Source of the DNA: Pterobdella sp. o SKG-2022
Lineage: Eukaryota > Annelida > Clitellata > Hirudinida > Piscicolidae
Assembly: GCA_964035795.1 (NCBI GenBank)
Contig: OZ038320.1
Span: 6,789,164 to 6,853,163, forward strand
DNA length: 64,000 nt
Direction: 5' to 3'
This document shows, piece by piece, positions 1-29,699 of this stretch (its first letter is position 1; every line of letters starts with the position of its first letter). The notes under the pieces were generated by a model. The model worked only from the letters and a program-made list of their open reading frames with translations, had not been told where the DNA came from and made no database searches. Position numbers and translations under genes: made by a program.

Positions 1-119
1 TTCTAGAAGTTGAGAAGGATCTGAGAAGATACATGAGTCGGTAAAAAAGGTATCGAATATTAGAGATAGATACATGGATAAATAGATAAAAAAATAGAAA
101 AATTAATTATTAAATATAA

Positions 120-430
120 TTAGTTTAGTTAGATTATACTACTGTACATGCCCCAGTAACTGGGTTTGACAACAGTCGGCCTAGACGATTGATACTAATA
201 TTTATAAAATAGACCACTTATTCAAGACAAATTTTTATAGATTGTCAGTTTGGGCCTACATCCAAATTGAAATTATTGGATTCAAGCTCCTCAGTTCCCC
301 CACATAGGCAGTTTTCCTTGTCGTCAACAAAAAAAAGGTCATCTGTCAAGCCAAATGACAACAATATCAGAATATAAGTTATTTTTATACCTGCTACCAA
401 AGTCTTCTGTTATCTAGGTTTTAACAGAGA
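120..430 (+). repeat. Interspersed repeat family A, copy 1
   Basis: An approximately 300-base unit that starts with a TTAGATTATACTACTGTACA-like head followed by a near-palindromic CCCCAGTAACTGGG box. The same head, box and downstream text (a GACAAATTTTTA stretch, then a gap, then a CTGTCAAGCCAAATGACAAC-like stretch) return at 6003-6190 on this strand and, reverse-complemented, at 24345-24690; a short end is at 30065-30135. No coding sequence is visible. It is a dispersed, probably non-autonomous element; its class is unknown to me. Confidence 0.7.
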
Positions 431-1679
431 AGCAGTCTCAATTTAGAAACACTATCTTCTGTCTAGTTTAACGTAATGCCCAAAACCAATAGTTAAATAG
501 ATTAACCTGTCTAACCACATCTTGGGCAACAATGTTGTGGTAGAGAGTCAAGGGAGCTTCAATATTTCTGTAACCCCGAGTTTCATTTCTACCTTCACTT
601 GCTTCCTTTTAATGTGTGCCACGCTGTAGAAAATATTATGATAATTTGATAAATGAAAAAATAAAAATAAGCATAAAAACAATAATAATTCAAGCAATAA
701 CCTTAAACTATAAATAAACCAAAATGGATTGATGGTTTCTTTGAAATCCAAAAACCTCGCCAACTAATAAAACTTAAAAACCAATGTTTTTATTTAAAAA
801 TATTACTATGTTCATGATGATAACTATTAGAACAATTTATTTTATAAAAATGATAATATATATATATATATAATAGCAATAAAAGTAAAAATTATAATAA
901 TGAAAAACTATCAAGAGCATCATGATCAACATTAATACAGGCCTGAACTCCTTCTGCTGTGTCTATTGTTATTATGAGTAATTTTTTCTTATTATTATCA
1001 TTGAATATTAAGAGTTTCATTATTTTCATGTGCTATTGAATAGTTCTTTAGTGGTGGTTTACGTTGTACATATCTAATAACTTCAACACATTGGAGAGTG
1101 TGAAATCAAGCCATGAAAATTTAGTTTTAAATCTCATCATTCATTAGCACAAATTTTAATAAACCTCAATTTTTCTTTTTCATCTTTAATATATTTATAT
1201 AATTTTTGCCTTGATACCTATAAATAGTGATTCGTTATTCTTAATAATTTTTCAAATATTACTATTTTCTTGTATTGTGAAGTGACACTATAGCAAGTCA
1301 TTTTTAATGTTGAGGTGTCTATTTTGATAAATTATAGTAGTTTTAGATTTTAGTGAATTGTATTTTAGCACTACAACAATGATTTAGAAAAAATAGATAG
1401 TCTGTTGGGAAAACATTAATATACATAAAAAAAACAATTTATAAGCCAAGTTGATGATTAGTTGAACAAATTTGTTGAATCAGTGAAAATTCTCATTGCT
1501 GACGGAAACCTATTAAACCAGTTAATAAGTGACAGATACATTTCAACAAATAAACTTGTTTTATTATTTATCATATTTCATCGAATTGATATTCGATTTC
1601 TAAACGTCGCAATAGCACGTGAAAATATTAATAACGGAGTTTCGGAAAGTTAATAGTTCTATACCGTAATATTTAGAAT
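431..1679. other. No gene seen; AT-rich non-coding
   Basis: Short ORFs here are low-complexity and lack splice context or family resemblance. The stretch contains a short (TA)n run near 857-872 and otherwise unremarkable AT-rich sequence. Confidence 0.6.
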
Positions 1680-2045
1680 TCTAGCCGCTCCGGTATAAGT
1701 TTTTCACGGGTGAGTCTTATCGAACCAACCGTTAATCTTTTTGCTGTGTTGTGATTGGTTGCTGAAAATTTCAAAAATTTGTATAAATCCGTAAAAAAGT
1801 ATTTAATTGAAACAAAATGATCATTTTTTTCAAAGTTTGCACGGAAAATCTTAATTTGGAGCAACCAATCAAGCCACAACAAGAAATTAACCTTTAATAA
1901 TTGTTTTTTTTTAATTTGCGAAAAAATTCAAAATTTTAGCAGCCAATCAGAAGACAGCAAAAGATTAACCCCCGTTTCCTTACTCCCTCGCGTTTTTCAC
2001 CAGCCAATCAAGCAGATTTTGACCAATCATATGTCAGTTTTTTCA
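1680..2045. repeat. Inverted repeat with multiple CCAAT boxes
   Basis: The text around 1728-1778 (GTTAATCTTTTTGCTG, then GATTGGTTGCTGAAAATTTC) recurs inverted around 1918-1970 (AATTTTAGCAGCCAATCAG, then GACAGCAAAAGATTAACC). A further AGCAACCAATCAAGCC lies near 1860 and CAGCCAATCAAGC near 2000. There are thus at least four CCAAT pentamers in both orientations within 360 bases. It may be a foldback element or a diverged promoter-like island; no coding exon is attached to it. Confidence 0.5.
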
Positions 2046-2199
2046 GTGTTTGGGATGACAGTTAACTTAGACTAATTTTAGCTTCTAAATTAATTTCGAA
2101 TAGGTCGAAGTCTAAAAAATTCAAAAAAATATTTAATTCAAATACAAAAAACTTTTTGAAGCAAAAATTCAACAAATTTATTGTAAAAAAAAACAAAAT

Positions 2200-2224
2200 A
2201 CCATCATCATCATCATCATCATCC

Positions 2225-2256
<32 letters not shown>

Positions 2257-2815
2257 GTTTTGCGTCCTATTCCATGCTAGCATGGGTTGGACGGGATTTC
2301 ACAATGGCTCTCTTTTACATTCTTCGGTCTTGGCAAGTTAAGGATTGAGTTTCATTTTTCAAATACTTATAAGAAAAATTTTTTTCTTGAACTACCTTTT
2401 TCTCGATTACCATCTACCTCAACATGCTTGCAGCACTTGCTGGGTTACCAACATTCATCTTCGTTACGTGCCAAACCATCTCAGTCTATTTCTGCGTAGC
2501 ACCTTAGTGATTTCTGGATTTCCTAGTCTCTCTCTTAAATTATCAGATGATCTGCCATCCTTTAAGCTTACATTGCATATCCACCTGATCATCATTTTAT
2601 CAGTTTTAGAAGTTCTAGTAATATCTTCTACCTTGAGAGACCATAAACCATAACACTTCTGACGCAAGCAGCATATAAACGCTCTTTTTTTTTAGGAAAA
2701 TGATTCGACTGGCTAACAGAGGTAACAGTACCCTAAAAATCTTCCAACCAGACTTCACATGGGCAATAGTACTATCTTCAGCTCCACCACCACCACTAAT
2801 CATATCCCCTAGATA
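2200..2815 (-). mobile_element. Non-LTR retrotransposon 3' fragment (reverse transcriptase C-terminus)
   Basis: Read on the minus strand from about 2815 down, broken frames show the C-terminal part of a LINE ORF2: a GGGAEDSTIAHVKSGWK-like block, then KMMIRWICNVSLKD, then RRNRLRWFG. These motifs are typical of endonuclease/reverse-transcriptase LINEs with a long C-terminal tail. The element then runs into a CATGCTAGCATGG hairpin and ends in a (GAT)n tail (plus-strand (CAT)n at 2202-2256). It is frameshifted and 5'-truncated, so not active. I associate the hairpin end with repeats common in molluscs, but that is memory, not a search. Confidence 0.75.
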
Positions 2816-4045
2816 AAAAAATTTGTTAACTACTTAATATTTATTTCCATCAAATTCAACGGCCTTTTAATCAACATCACTAACTTGAGAATCTAAGCAC
2901 GCCTTACATTTGAAGATTATGGCAGAAGCCAATTGGCTTTTTAGGCCACTACAGCGTTTGTGAACCTAGTGGTTACATAAAGTGCAAAGAATAAAGCTGA
3001 TGCCAAGACCTTTGAAACACACTCCACATAAGTGTTTTCCATTACTCAAAATACCGCGATTGAAAATGTTCATCACCATGGATACCACTTGTATTGTAAA
3101 TGATATACGTTCGAAAAACTGGCCAAAATTACTTTTATCAAAATTCAAAGATTTTATTTGCTTTGAAGCAACAGTAACAAAAATTTTTTAATGTTTCAAT
3201 CTGCAAATAATCGATTAGAATCTGACGGATATTCAATGATAAATACCCGAATACAAAATATTCCATAAGTATTGTAGACAAAATACTAGTAAATAATCAA
3301 GAAGGCGGTTGAAATCGAAGGCAAAGATTGAGGAGCTTTTGAATCAAATGATTCGAGTGAAAAAAAGAAAAATAATAATAATTGTATATAACCTTGATGC
3401 TAGACAATGAGAATCAAAGCTGAAAATCAAGCATAAAAACAAAAATAAGAATAATAATAAAAACAATAAACAGATTTCCTCAAAAAAATTATAGAAAAAC
3501 ATTGAATAGAGAACTTGTAGAATGATTGATAGTTTGGACCAATGGAACGAAGGACGTTCGTGAACAAAAAAATAATAAGATTCAGAATCAAAAAACAAAA
3601 ATTCTCGATAAAAATAACTTTTTCAAACTAACTAATAATTAAAAATCTAACATAAAAAATAATCGTGAACGATATTAAAGCCACATAAACCCTAGAAATG
3701 ATTAAGATATGTATCTTCTTATTCACAACACCTTGTGGTTTGTATTGATGGATATTGCTGTATGGTATTCAAGATGGAGGTATTTTTCTATATTTTCCAT
3801 TATATGTACCAGAAATTCTAAGTATATAATTATCCATATCAATTGAGTGAATTGTGTTGGATCAATGCATTGAATTTATATTAATTTATATAAATAATCA
3901 CACATAAAATGTACCATTTATATGATAAGAGTTTTCTAAAAAAAGATTTGACCTGTAAATTAATGTAAATAGGTCTTTTAAACGACAGAATGATCGTAAC
4001 TTGGGTAATTAGGAGGTGAATGAAGTACAATAGCCTGAATCTAAA
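2816..4045. other. No gene seen
   Basis: AT-rich sequence without an exon I can support. Open frames at 2966-3191 and 3344-3598 are short, overlap on both strands and have no family resemblance. Confidence 0.55.
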
Positions 4046-4165
4046 AGTAAGGACAACAAAAAAAGTATTTATTAAATGACTTGAAGCTTTACACTTGATA
4101 ATTTAAGCTAGCCTTACGAAAAGCTTCGTGTCATTTATTAAATACTTTGTGTTTGTTGTCCTTAC
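4046..4165. mobile_element. Foldback / MITE-like element
   Basis: Terminal inverted repeats: GTAAGGACAACAAAAAAAGT at the left and the complementary ACTTTGTGTTTGTTGTCCTTAC at the right, continuing inward through ATTTATTAAATGAC. The centre carries the GAAGCTT...CTTGATAAT...TTACGAAAAGCTTCGTG core that recurs in other foldbacks of this window, for example 27612-27772. It has no coding capacity. Confidence 0.7.
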
Positions 4166-4930
4166 TAAGAGGTGAATGTATATTGAACTACAATTACGCA
4201 TAAGACATATCTAATACCAAACACTGTGAATGTAGGCGATAAGAATTGAGATGGTATTTTAAAAAAATTCCATAAAATACCGCTGTAAATTAAAATTCAA
4301 TCAAAATACCACAAAAAATAATTTCCGAAGTGAAAAGATCAAAGCGCCTAGAAAGACCTGGAATCAGTCAGAAGATTGCATCAAAGATCAGCAAAGATTA
4401 AATTTGAAGGCGAAAACAATGTAAACTAAATGATAATGTTAGCTAAATGATGAAATGATCAAAGAGGTGGCTAAAATATTATATTTAAATAATAAAACTA
4501 AACGGTGAACGAATTTTCAACTTCAATGAAAGTACGTATGAACCATCAAAAAACAAAAGAATTAATATGAAAGACAATAGATAAAAGGCGAACCCACGCA
4601 GTAATGAGGATAAATAATAACCTTATAATGAAAAAAAACATTAAATCTCGATATCTATGATCCTTCTCCAACGTACTTTTCAGTTTAAATATTCAATTGA
4701 ACCCCACCACCACATTGGAAAAATTAATTTACATGCAACTTCAAACTTATGGACCTAAAAACAAAAAGTCAAATTCTGAAAAAAATTCCACCTTTTATCA
4801 GAAAAAAACAAAAATGAACAAATTGTAATAAGACCAAATCAGAACAAAAACAACAAACCTAAAAAAACCTTCTTGATAAAAACCACCGAAAAAAATAAAT
4901 CAGCTTTCGTCTAGCAAACGGAATGAAATT
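4166..4930. other. 3' flank of the SLC12 gene
   Basis: No second gene is visible. The minus-strand transcript of the cotransporter must end somewhere here, but I see no polyadenylation signal clear enough to place the end. Confidence 0.5.
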
Positions 4931-22701
<17,771 letters not shown>

Positions 22702-23005
22702 CTGCAATAAAAATTGATATAATTGTAGTTTTTGCTATACACAAATATTTATAGTATTTCAGAAAATTACATAGCAATAAAACGTGTTGATTTTTTTCAA
22801 ATTTTCTTTCAATGATATAGTAATAATACGGATATAAGTTACTGGTTTAAAAGCATTTCGGTTTTCAACAAACATTCGTGTAGTTTATAACAACTTATGA
22901 GTATTTTTTAATATATTTTGTTTTATGTTAATTTAACAGTATCACAATAATGAAAAAATTTAACGTGTACAAAGAATATAAATAATCTTCTTTAGCCAAC
23001 GTAAA

Positions 23006-23146
23006 TACTGCAAATTATTTGAACACTAAAGGTAATTTTATTAAACAACGGTGTCTTTGACTTTTAACGTACTTGATAAGGTTACTTCTTTAACGAAAAG
23101 CTTTTAATTTAATAAATTACTTTTAGTGTTTAAACAATTTGCAGTA
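23006..23146. mobile_element. Foldback / MITE-like element
   Basis: About 40-base terminal inverted repeats: TACTGCAAATTATTTGAACA...ACTAAAGGTAATTTTATTAA at the left and TTAATAAATTACTTTTAGTG...TTTAAACAATTTGCAGTA at the right. The centre again holds ACTTGATAAGG and AACGAAAAGCTTTT, like the other foldbacks here. It lies in the intergenic space upstream of the SLC12 start. Confidence 0.75.
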
Positions 23147-23464
23147 AAATATGTGAAGTTGATGAAATGTGAATAAATAAAAATTTAACTGAGATTAATA
23201 CGATAAATAGAGATACACATGACATTAGTTTCCTTGGTTATTTATTTCTTTTTTAATAAGGAAATTTAGGTACATTTATCCTTAAACAATACTCAAATTT
23301 TCGATAGGCACATCCTTATCATACTTCATTAGTGAGCTTAATGTAAATTTTCATGAAGATATATAGAGTTGGCTATAACTTGCTAAGTATGAATCATAGG
23401 ATACTTTTCGTAAAGTTAACAGTTTGAAAAAAAAAGTTAATTAAATTTTTAAAAAAGGCTATAA

Positions 23465-23670
23465 TAAGCTACAATTGACAGTGGAGTTGAACGCGTCGGA
23501 TCCCGTATTATAAAAAATCGACCATTTGATCGCCCCTAATCCCGGTTTCGGTTCCACATGGTGCTACTCCGTGCAAACTATTAATTTTTGGCCCACGCAG
23601 CATTGAACCCGGTATCTTTAGATAATTAGTCTAACGCTAAACCACTGAGCTATAAAGTATAACTATAAAA
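23465..23670 (-). repeat. tRNA-Ile-derived SINE
   Basis: On the minus strand the 5' head reads TATAGCTCAGTGGTTTAGCG (polymerase III box A) then TTAGACTAATTATCTAA, a perfect 5-bp anticodon stem with loop CTAATTA (anticodon AAT), then ACCGGGTTCAATGCTGCG (box B), followed by a non-tRNA body of more than 100 bases. The acceptor stem does not pair, so it is a SINE and not a working tRNA. The same head is at 41538. Confidence 0.75.
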
Positions 23671-24344
23671 ACCAGAAATAAAAAGAGCAATCAACATTGA
23701 TGAATAAATAATCACAAGAACTTTAACCGTTCAGATTGGAGCCTTGTTTTGTAAATATATCTGAGTATATAGCTCTAATTATTAGGTATTAAATAACATA
23801 CTGCTTTTGTGAATTTTTCAAAAATTTCAGTTTTAATTTTTAAAAATATCAAAAAAGTTGCCTTATTTTATGAAGTTATTTGAAACTGTCATTATTAGCT
23901 TTATTATTTAAAAAAATAACTATAATTTTATTCTCGGCAGGATTATTTTTTTTATTATGATAATTTTTTAAAAATTATGCTTATTATGATAATCATTATT
24001 ATTAAATTCAATTTGAATATTAACCTAACACGATCACTGATGATAATGAATACGGTGGCGACATTGGAAAAGTTTGTAAAAAAAAATTAAAAAGAATATT
24101 TTTAGTATCATTTTATTTTTACAGTAAAATTATATTATAAAAATTAAATACTGAAATAAGTGATAATAAAAAAATAAAACTAAAAATAAAATTAATTGAC
24201 TTTAAAATAATATTCTTTTTTCAATTTCTATGTTTTATATCATTTTGGTTTGATTGTGGTTGTTACTACTGTTAATTTTTGCTCAAAAAATTATGATAAC
24301 AATAACAGAAATAATAATTTTATTACTGTTGTTTTTATACTTCC

Positions 24345-24690
24345 TGTATTAATGTTGCTATGACAACAGTATACTTCGGTAGCAGGTGTCGACAAACTAA
24401 TATTCTGGTGTCGTTGTCATTTGGTTTGGCGGATGATCTTTTTTTTTTATTGACAGCGGCAAGGTTAAATTCCCAAATGTAAGAACGGTGGATCTTGAAT
24501 TAGATAATATCAAGTTGAATGTTAGCTCGGGCTGGCAGACAATGAAAATTTGTCTTTAATAAATTGTTCTTCCATAAATTACTCTTTTACAGTATCAATA
24601 ACCTAAACTGACTCTTGTAAGTCTGAATTATTGGTCATGTCTCAGTAACCCCAGTTACTGGGGCATGCAAAGAAGTATAATTTAACCAGA
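24345..24690 (-). repeat. Repeat family A, copy 3 (reverse orientation)
   Basis: Reverse-complement match to 120-430: GTCGTTGTCATTTGGTTTGG at the left end, CAGACAATGAAAATTTGTCT in the middle and AACCCCAGTTACTGGGGCAT near the right end. Together with copy 1 it defines the near full-length element of about 300-340 bases. Confidence 0.7.
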
Positions 24691-26339
24691 TTAATTAATA
24701 AAAACTGGTAAAAACTAGTATGTTGCTATTTTTGTTTCCTTTCATCTAAAATTGAGATAAATTTGTTTTTGATCTTTTTCATTTTTGTACCATTCTTTTC
24801 AGGCATATTTTACTGATAATATTCTATTTTTTTTTCAATATCACTATTCTAGTTTTGCATATACTAATAAAGATAATTTGAGTTTCTTCCTTGTTGCAGT
24901 TTAATATAACATTATAATGAGTAGTAATACAATTTTAAAGAAAATTTTAAATATATTCACAATCTTTTTTATTAACAATTTATAACTAAATTATTCTAGT
25001 AGAAAACGTTTCATGCCAAAAACTTGTAGTAACTTCATTTAAGTGAGTTTGACTTACAAAAAGCTTCGTGTTGTTCATTTAAAAAATGTTTGACTTGTAG
25101 TACCTTAATATTAATTCTATTAATACCTTACTTATTAAAAATAGATTTCAAATAAAATAATAATCATTATTATAATTTCTCGAAAAATTAAAAATATAAT
25201 TTCACTAAAAATTAATTCTCTATGACAACTACATTGCTTAACCTAAAATTTTTTTATAATAACTATAACAATAAGAGAGAAATATTGAGAAGAAAAACCA
25301 AAATAATAAAAAAAATGAATAATAAAAATAATAGTAACAAAAAAATAAAAAACAATAATAAACTAAGACACTAATAATCGAATGGGGTTGAAACTCATTA
25401 TTATAGAAGTAGAAACTAGCCTGAATTAAAGTAAATTACATCAAACACTCTTATTAACTGAAAAAGCTTTTTTATTTGCTATGGATATCATCACCAGGTA
25501 ATTGAATTAAACTGTTTGGTTTAATCACCTGATGATGATACCCGAAGCATATCGGGTAGCTTAGTGTTCTCCGGCTTGTAAAAGTTTTTGGTACAATTTA
25601 TATAATTCCAGAACATTCGTTAATGTAATTTATTTCATTAAAAAAATTGAAAAATTGGGAAATGCTTGTTTTAAGTAATAAAAAAACCAAATAAAATGAA
25701 AAAATTTAAGAGAAAAACAATGTAACTAATGAAGAATTGATTAAAAATTAAACAAAAGTAATTAATGATGTTTTTGTGATAATATTGGCATTACTGATGA
25801 TAAAATAAATAAGAATAAAGACTAATGGTGGTAACTTTAATAATAAACGAATAATAATAACAATAATAACGAAAAGATAATTACCGGAACAGTAAATTAA
25901 ACAAAAAATAATAAGAATAATATAAAAAACCCAAAAAACAAAAAAACTCCAATTTTCATGGAATATTTAAAAGAACGAAACACTAACCTCACCCTAGCCG
26001 TAAATTAATTTCGAGCAGAGTTCTGCTTTTTATACTTTTTTTTCACGTAGACAAGTTACACACAAACGTGTGTGAATTTTTAATATCATATTTTGTTGGC
26101 AAACGCTTTTTGTATATCCGTATAAACTTCATTTTCAATTAATTTGTATCCTTTATTCCGTATATTCTGTTCATAGATAATTTCTTAATTTAATCTGTTT
26201 TGAGTTTAATTTGCATACATAATTCAGTATTGTATTTCAACGTAGGCGGTGCAGAACCTGAGATTGCAACATTCTAAAACATATTTGACAGTGTTGGGGG
26301 TAACTTTCCGTTATTAATGTATAGAAAATCTTTGGGTAA
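24691..26339. other. Intergenic, no gene seen
   Basis: AT-rich sequence with AATAAT runs (25250-25370, 25800-25960) and a possible diverged foldback at about 25000-25110 (AACTTGTAGTAACTT at the left, TTTGACTTGTAGTACC at the right, with a CAAAAAGCTTCGTG core). No exon with a recognisable product. Confidence 0.5.
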
Positions 26340-28365
26340 TTTTCCTTTAGTTATGAACTCGTGTACTGAACTCTATATGAGCGTTCACTTTTTTAAGTGT
26401 GTTATAATTTTGGTTGATTTGTATTATAGTTAATATCTTTAGCTTTATTTCTGATTAATAAAGTGTTTCTATGTTGTTGATTAAAGTCTATCTGTTCAAT
26501 TGAAAACCCAAAAAACTAAAAGATACTACAATGGTGTCGAGGAATACCAAACAAATTCATATGTTGCGCGAAGAAGATGCAGCTATAAGAGAAAAACTAT
26601 TTTTAGAGTTGTTCAAAGCCTTACGTCAAAATAGAGATGAAATGAAAAATGAAACAGACTTAGCAAGTGAAAAAACCATCTCAAAAATAAGAAAAGATTC
26701 CAAAAAAGTAAACAAACAATTTAGAAATGAAAGTAAAATGAAACTACTGAAACTAAAAAAAGAAAATAAATTGCCAGAAAATGAATATGAACTGAATTAT
26801 CCTTCAGGTTCTTTGATTCTTGTAGCTTAGCTGTTAATAAAAGCTCACAAAAAAAAACAAAAACTTTCCTGCAAGAAACATTATATCACCTCGAGGTTGA
26901 CACCAAAAAGCTTTGGTATATTTTTAAATAACAATCTTATAACCATTAGTCGATGCTTGTGATTATACTTGCAAAAATTCAATAGAATTCGTCTAAAGCC
27001 TCAAAAAAATAATCTTGAACGAAGATGAATATCTGGTAAGCTTTGATGCAGAAGCACTTGCCCACTAATACCTCTAAAACATTAAATAAGTATAATAAAC
27101 AAAGAAATAAAAAGATACTGATCTCTACAAACGAGCAAATATTACATCTGATGATATCACTGATCTTATAAACTTATGCATGTATTTATCTAATTTTATA
27201 TATGACAACAAAATATAAGCATGAAGGACTCGGGACCTATTGGCCTCAACCTAACGGTACCCATAGCGCAGATTTGGATGAACTTAACTTCAAATGTATT
27301 CATAAAAATAACAAGAAAAAGGAAGTTAAAAGCACTTCGTTCACTAAAAAAATACATGGATGACACTTTCGGCATTTCAACGAAAAATAACGAAACAGCT
27401 CTTAAGTTGAGTTTATGAATAGTCCCAATGAAATTGGAGAAAACATAAAATTTACCTTCGAAACCGAAACAGATCAAACCTTACTTTCCTTCGACATATT
27501 AATAATAAGGGAAACCCACGGTACTTTGGAAACCACAATTGATAGAAAACAATCTAACACAGGACTAACTATCAATCCATTCTCTAAACAAAATCTAAAT
27601 ACTTAAATAGAAGTATTCAAATAAAATCACTTAGGGGTTTATTTTATTCCACGAAGCTTTTCGTAAATTTTGTTCCTTCACTTGATAATGTAAGCTTATC
27701 TTACGAAAAATTTCGTGGAATAAAATAAACTCCTAAAAGTGTTTTCATTTGAATATTTACGTTTGGCTCGAAGAATTGAAATTAAATAGAAGTGTTCAAA
27801 GGAGTTTTTTGACGTGCCTACAGATTGTGTTCCAACAAAATCCTTTTGAAAAAACTAAATGAATTATACAATAAAAATTTTGGAAGATAACGAATATAAC
27901 AGAAAATTACTTAAAAACATTAGAAAAATTTACACACCAAAGAAATTAGTAATCTATCATGAAACAAATTATAAGGATAGACTTAGAAGCTCAACGACAC
28001 AGGTTACATTAAAAAAGGAGGAAAATTAAATAAAACAACGAAAGAGCAACGTATCATGCGTTTCTATTCCTCATATGAACAGCTTAAAAAAATTTTCATT
28101 AAAAACGATATTTCTTTTCATAGTTCATCAAAGCCCAATTTAGGAGACATATTGTGTTCAATAAATGAATCGAAACACAGAAAAAATAGACCAAAAAAAA
28201 GTTTAAAAATTAAACATGCTCTTGTGATAACAATAAAGCCAAATGAGGGTGAGCATAAAAACCCGTGTGAAACAGCGTTAAAAATTTGGTTAATTTGTAT
28301 TATAGTTATTATCTTTAGCGTTAGTTGTTCTGATTTATAAAGTGTTTCAATCTTGTTAATAAAAA
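26340..28365 (+). mobile_element. Penelope-like retroelement, decayed, with terminal direct repeats
   Basis: Plus-strand blocks in PLE order: an N-terminal basic coiled region (26531-26830, ending KLKKENKLPENEYEL), YLVSFDAEALAH (motif A), ITSDDITDLINLCMYLSNF, LRSLKKYMDDTFGIS (motif C, YMDD), NIKFTFETETDQTLLSFDIL followed by TLETTIDRKQSNTGL (the IKFTxExE...LxFLDxLxxR...TxVYRKPT..T signature), and YSSYEQLKKIFIKNDISFHS. The GSPL motif B and the GIY-YIG endonuclease are missing. Both ends carry the same text (TTTGTATTATAGTTAATATC...TAAAGTGTTTC at about 26415-26475 and 28290-28350), as expected of PLE pseudo-LTRs. A foldback has inserted at 27612-27772. Not active. Confidence 0.8.
27612..27772. 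mobile_element. Foldback / MITE-like element inserted in the Penelope-like element
   Basis: Inverted arms of about 50 bases: TATTCAAATAAAATCACTTA...GGGGTTTATTTTATTCCACG at the left against CGTGGAATAAAATAAACTCC...TAAAAGTGTTTTCATTTGAATA at the right. The centre is GAAGCTTTTCGTAA...TTCACTTGATAATGTAAGCTTATCTTACGAAAA. The flanking element text (TTAAATAGAAGTATTCAAA / TTAAATAGAAGTGTTCAAA) occurs on both sides, as a target-site duplication would. Confidence 0.75.
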
Positions 28366-29699
28366 GAAAAAGATAGAAAATAATTTGAAATCTTTTTGAA
28401 TTTGTTGAAACATTGTGTTTTTGCCATGAACATGTATCAAGCTTCTAACAAACATTTGAAATTTTATACTATGAAATGATTTTTGATAAAATATCTAATT
28501 GATCGCATATTTTGAATAAATTTTTAAAAAATTTTTCAAAATAATTTTACAAAATGCTTTACATTGAGCCCTTATAACAAGAAAAACAGCCATCTCTGCT
28601 AGACAAAAAAAAGTTATTAAATCCAATGTTAACAAAAAACTAATTAAAACTATGAAAATTTTCATAAATTTATCATTTCTTTTCTGTATCAACCAAAGTG
28701 AGTTCTATTATTTTATTTGAGAAATCGCATTTTTTCCTAATGACATATTACTAGCCGTTAAACTCAGACAGTTTTCTTTACAGAGCTAAATCTTTAAATA
28801 TTAGAATTAAAAAATTTTTTAAACTTTCAAGTCTAACATACTTCATAATTTTTTATCGATAAAACCTCTTAAGTAGAATAAATTAATAGAAAAAGTCCCA
28901 AAACTATGCTATAACACAATTTTGAAAGTTAACAATATACTTGGAAATTTGAAAAATAAATATAATTAATATGAAAGTTTTTCATGTTTTTGTATTAAAA
29001 AAAACGTGTGCTATAGTATCTCAAAAATATTTAAAATGCATAAGATATCATAGCTATTAAATATGATTCTAAAAAAAATAATCATTGAAACCTCATAAAG
29101 CTCTCTCAAATTCTGTTTTTGATTCAAAATAGCTATATGATATAAATCTCATAACTTTGATATTCAAATATCACAAAAATTCAATCACTGTACTTAACAA
29201 AAACTGCTTAGCAAAATTATTTCACTTCTTTATTCACATTGTAAATCTGCTCTGAATTTTAAATTTATTCAAAGTTTTTGGCTTTTTAAAAGTATGTTAA
29301 ACGATACCAATAGTTTTTGAAAGTGGTATTACCTATGCTTAGCTAAATTAATTAAGCAGAATAGTCTGAATTATGAGTATACAAAAGCAAAGACTAAGTT
29401 GCATTAAATTAAATAATGCACTAAGCTTTTCATTAAATTATTTTCAGTTGTTAAAATACTAGATAATGTAGAATACTTTCATGTAAATCTTCATTAGGTT
29501 CAAAAAAACGTGTTTGCTTTTTCATAAAGATTGAGCACATCTTTATGAAAACATATATAACACAAAGATTTTCACAATGAAGATAATACTATATAATAAA
29601 ATATTGCCAGCATCATCATAATGAAATAAATAATTGAATAATAAAAAGATAATAATAATAATAAATAAATAATAATAATAATAATAACCTTATCAACAG
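28366..29699. other. Intergenic / 5' region of the receptor gene; no exon assigned
   Basis: The signal-peptide exon of the downstream receptor should lie in this stretch or further left. I could not pick it out with confidence. No other gene is visible. Confidence 0.45.

Noticed and set aside
2062..2341. Poly-Asp and poly-Ser frames
   Set aside because: Both are readings of the (CAT)n tail of a LINE.
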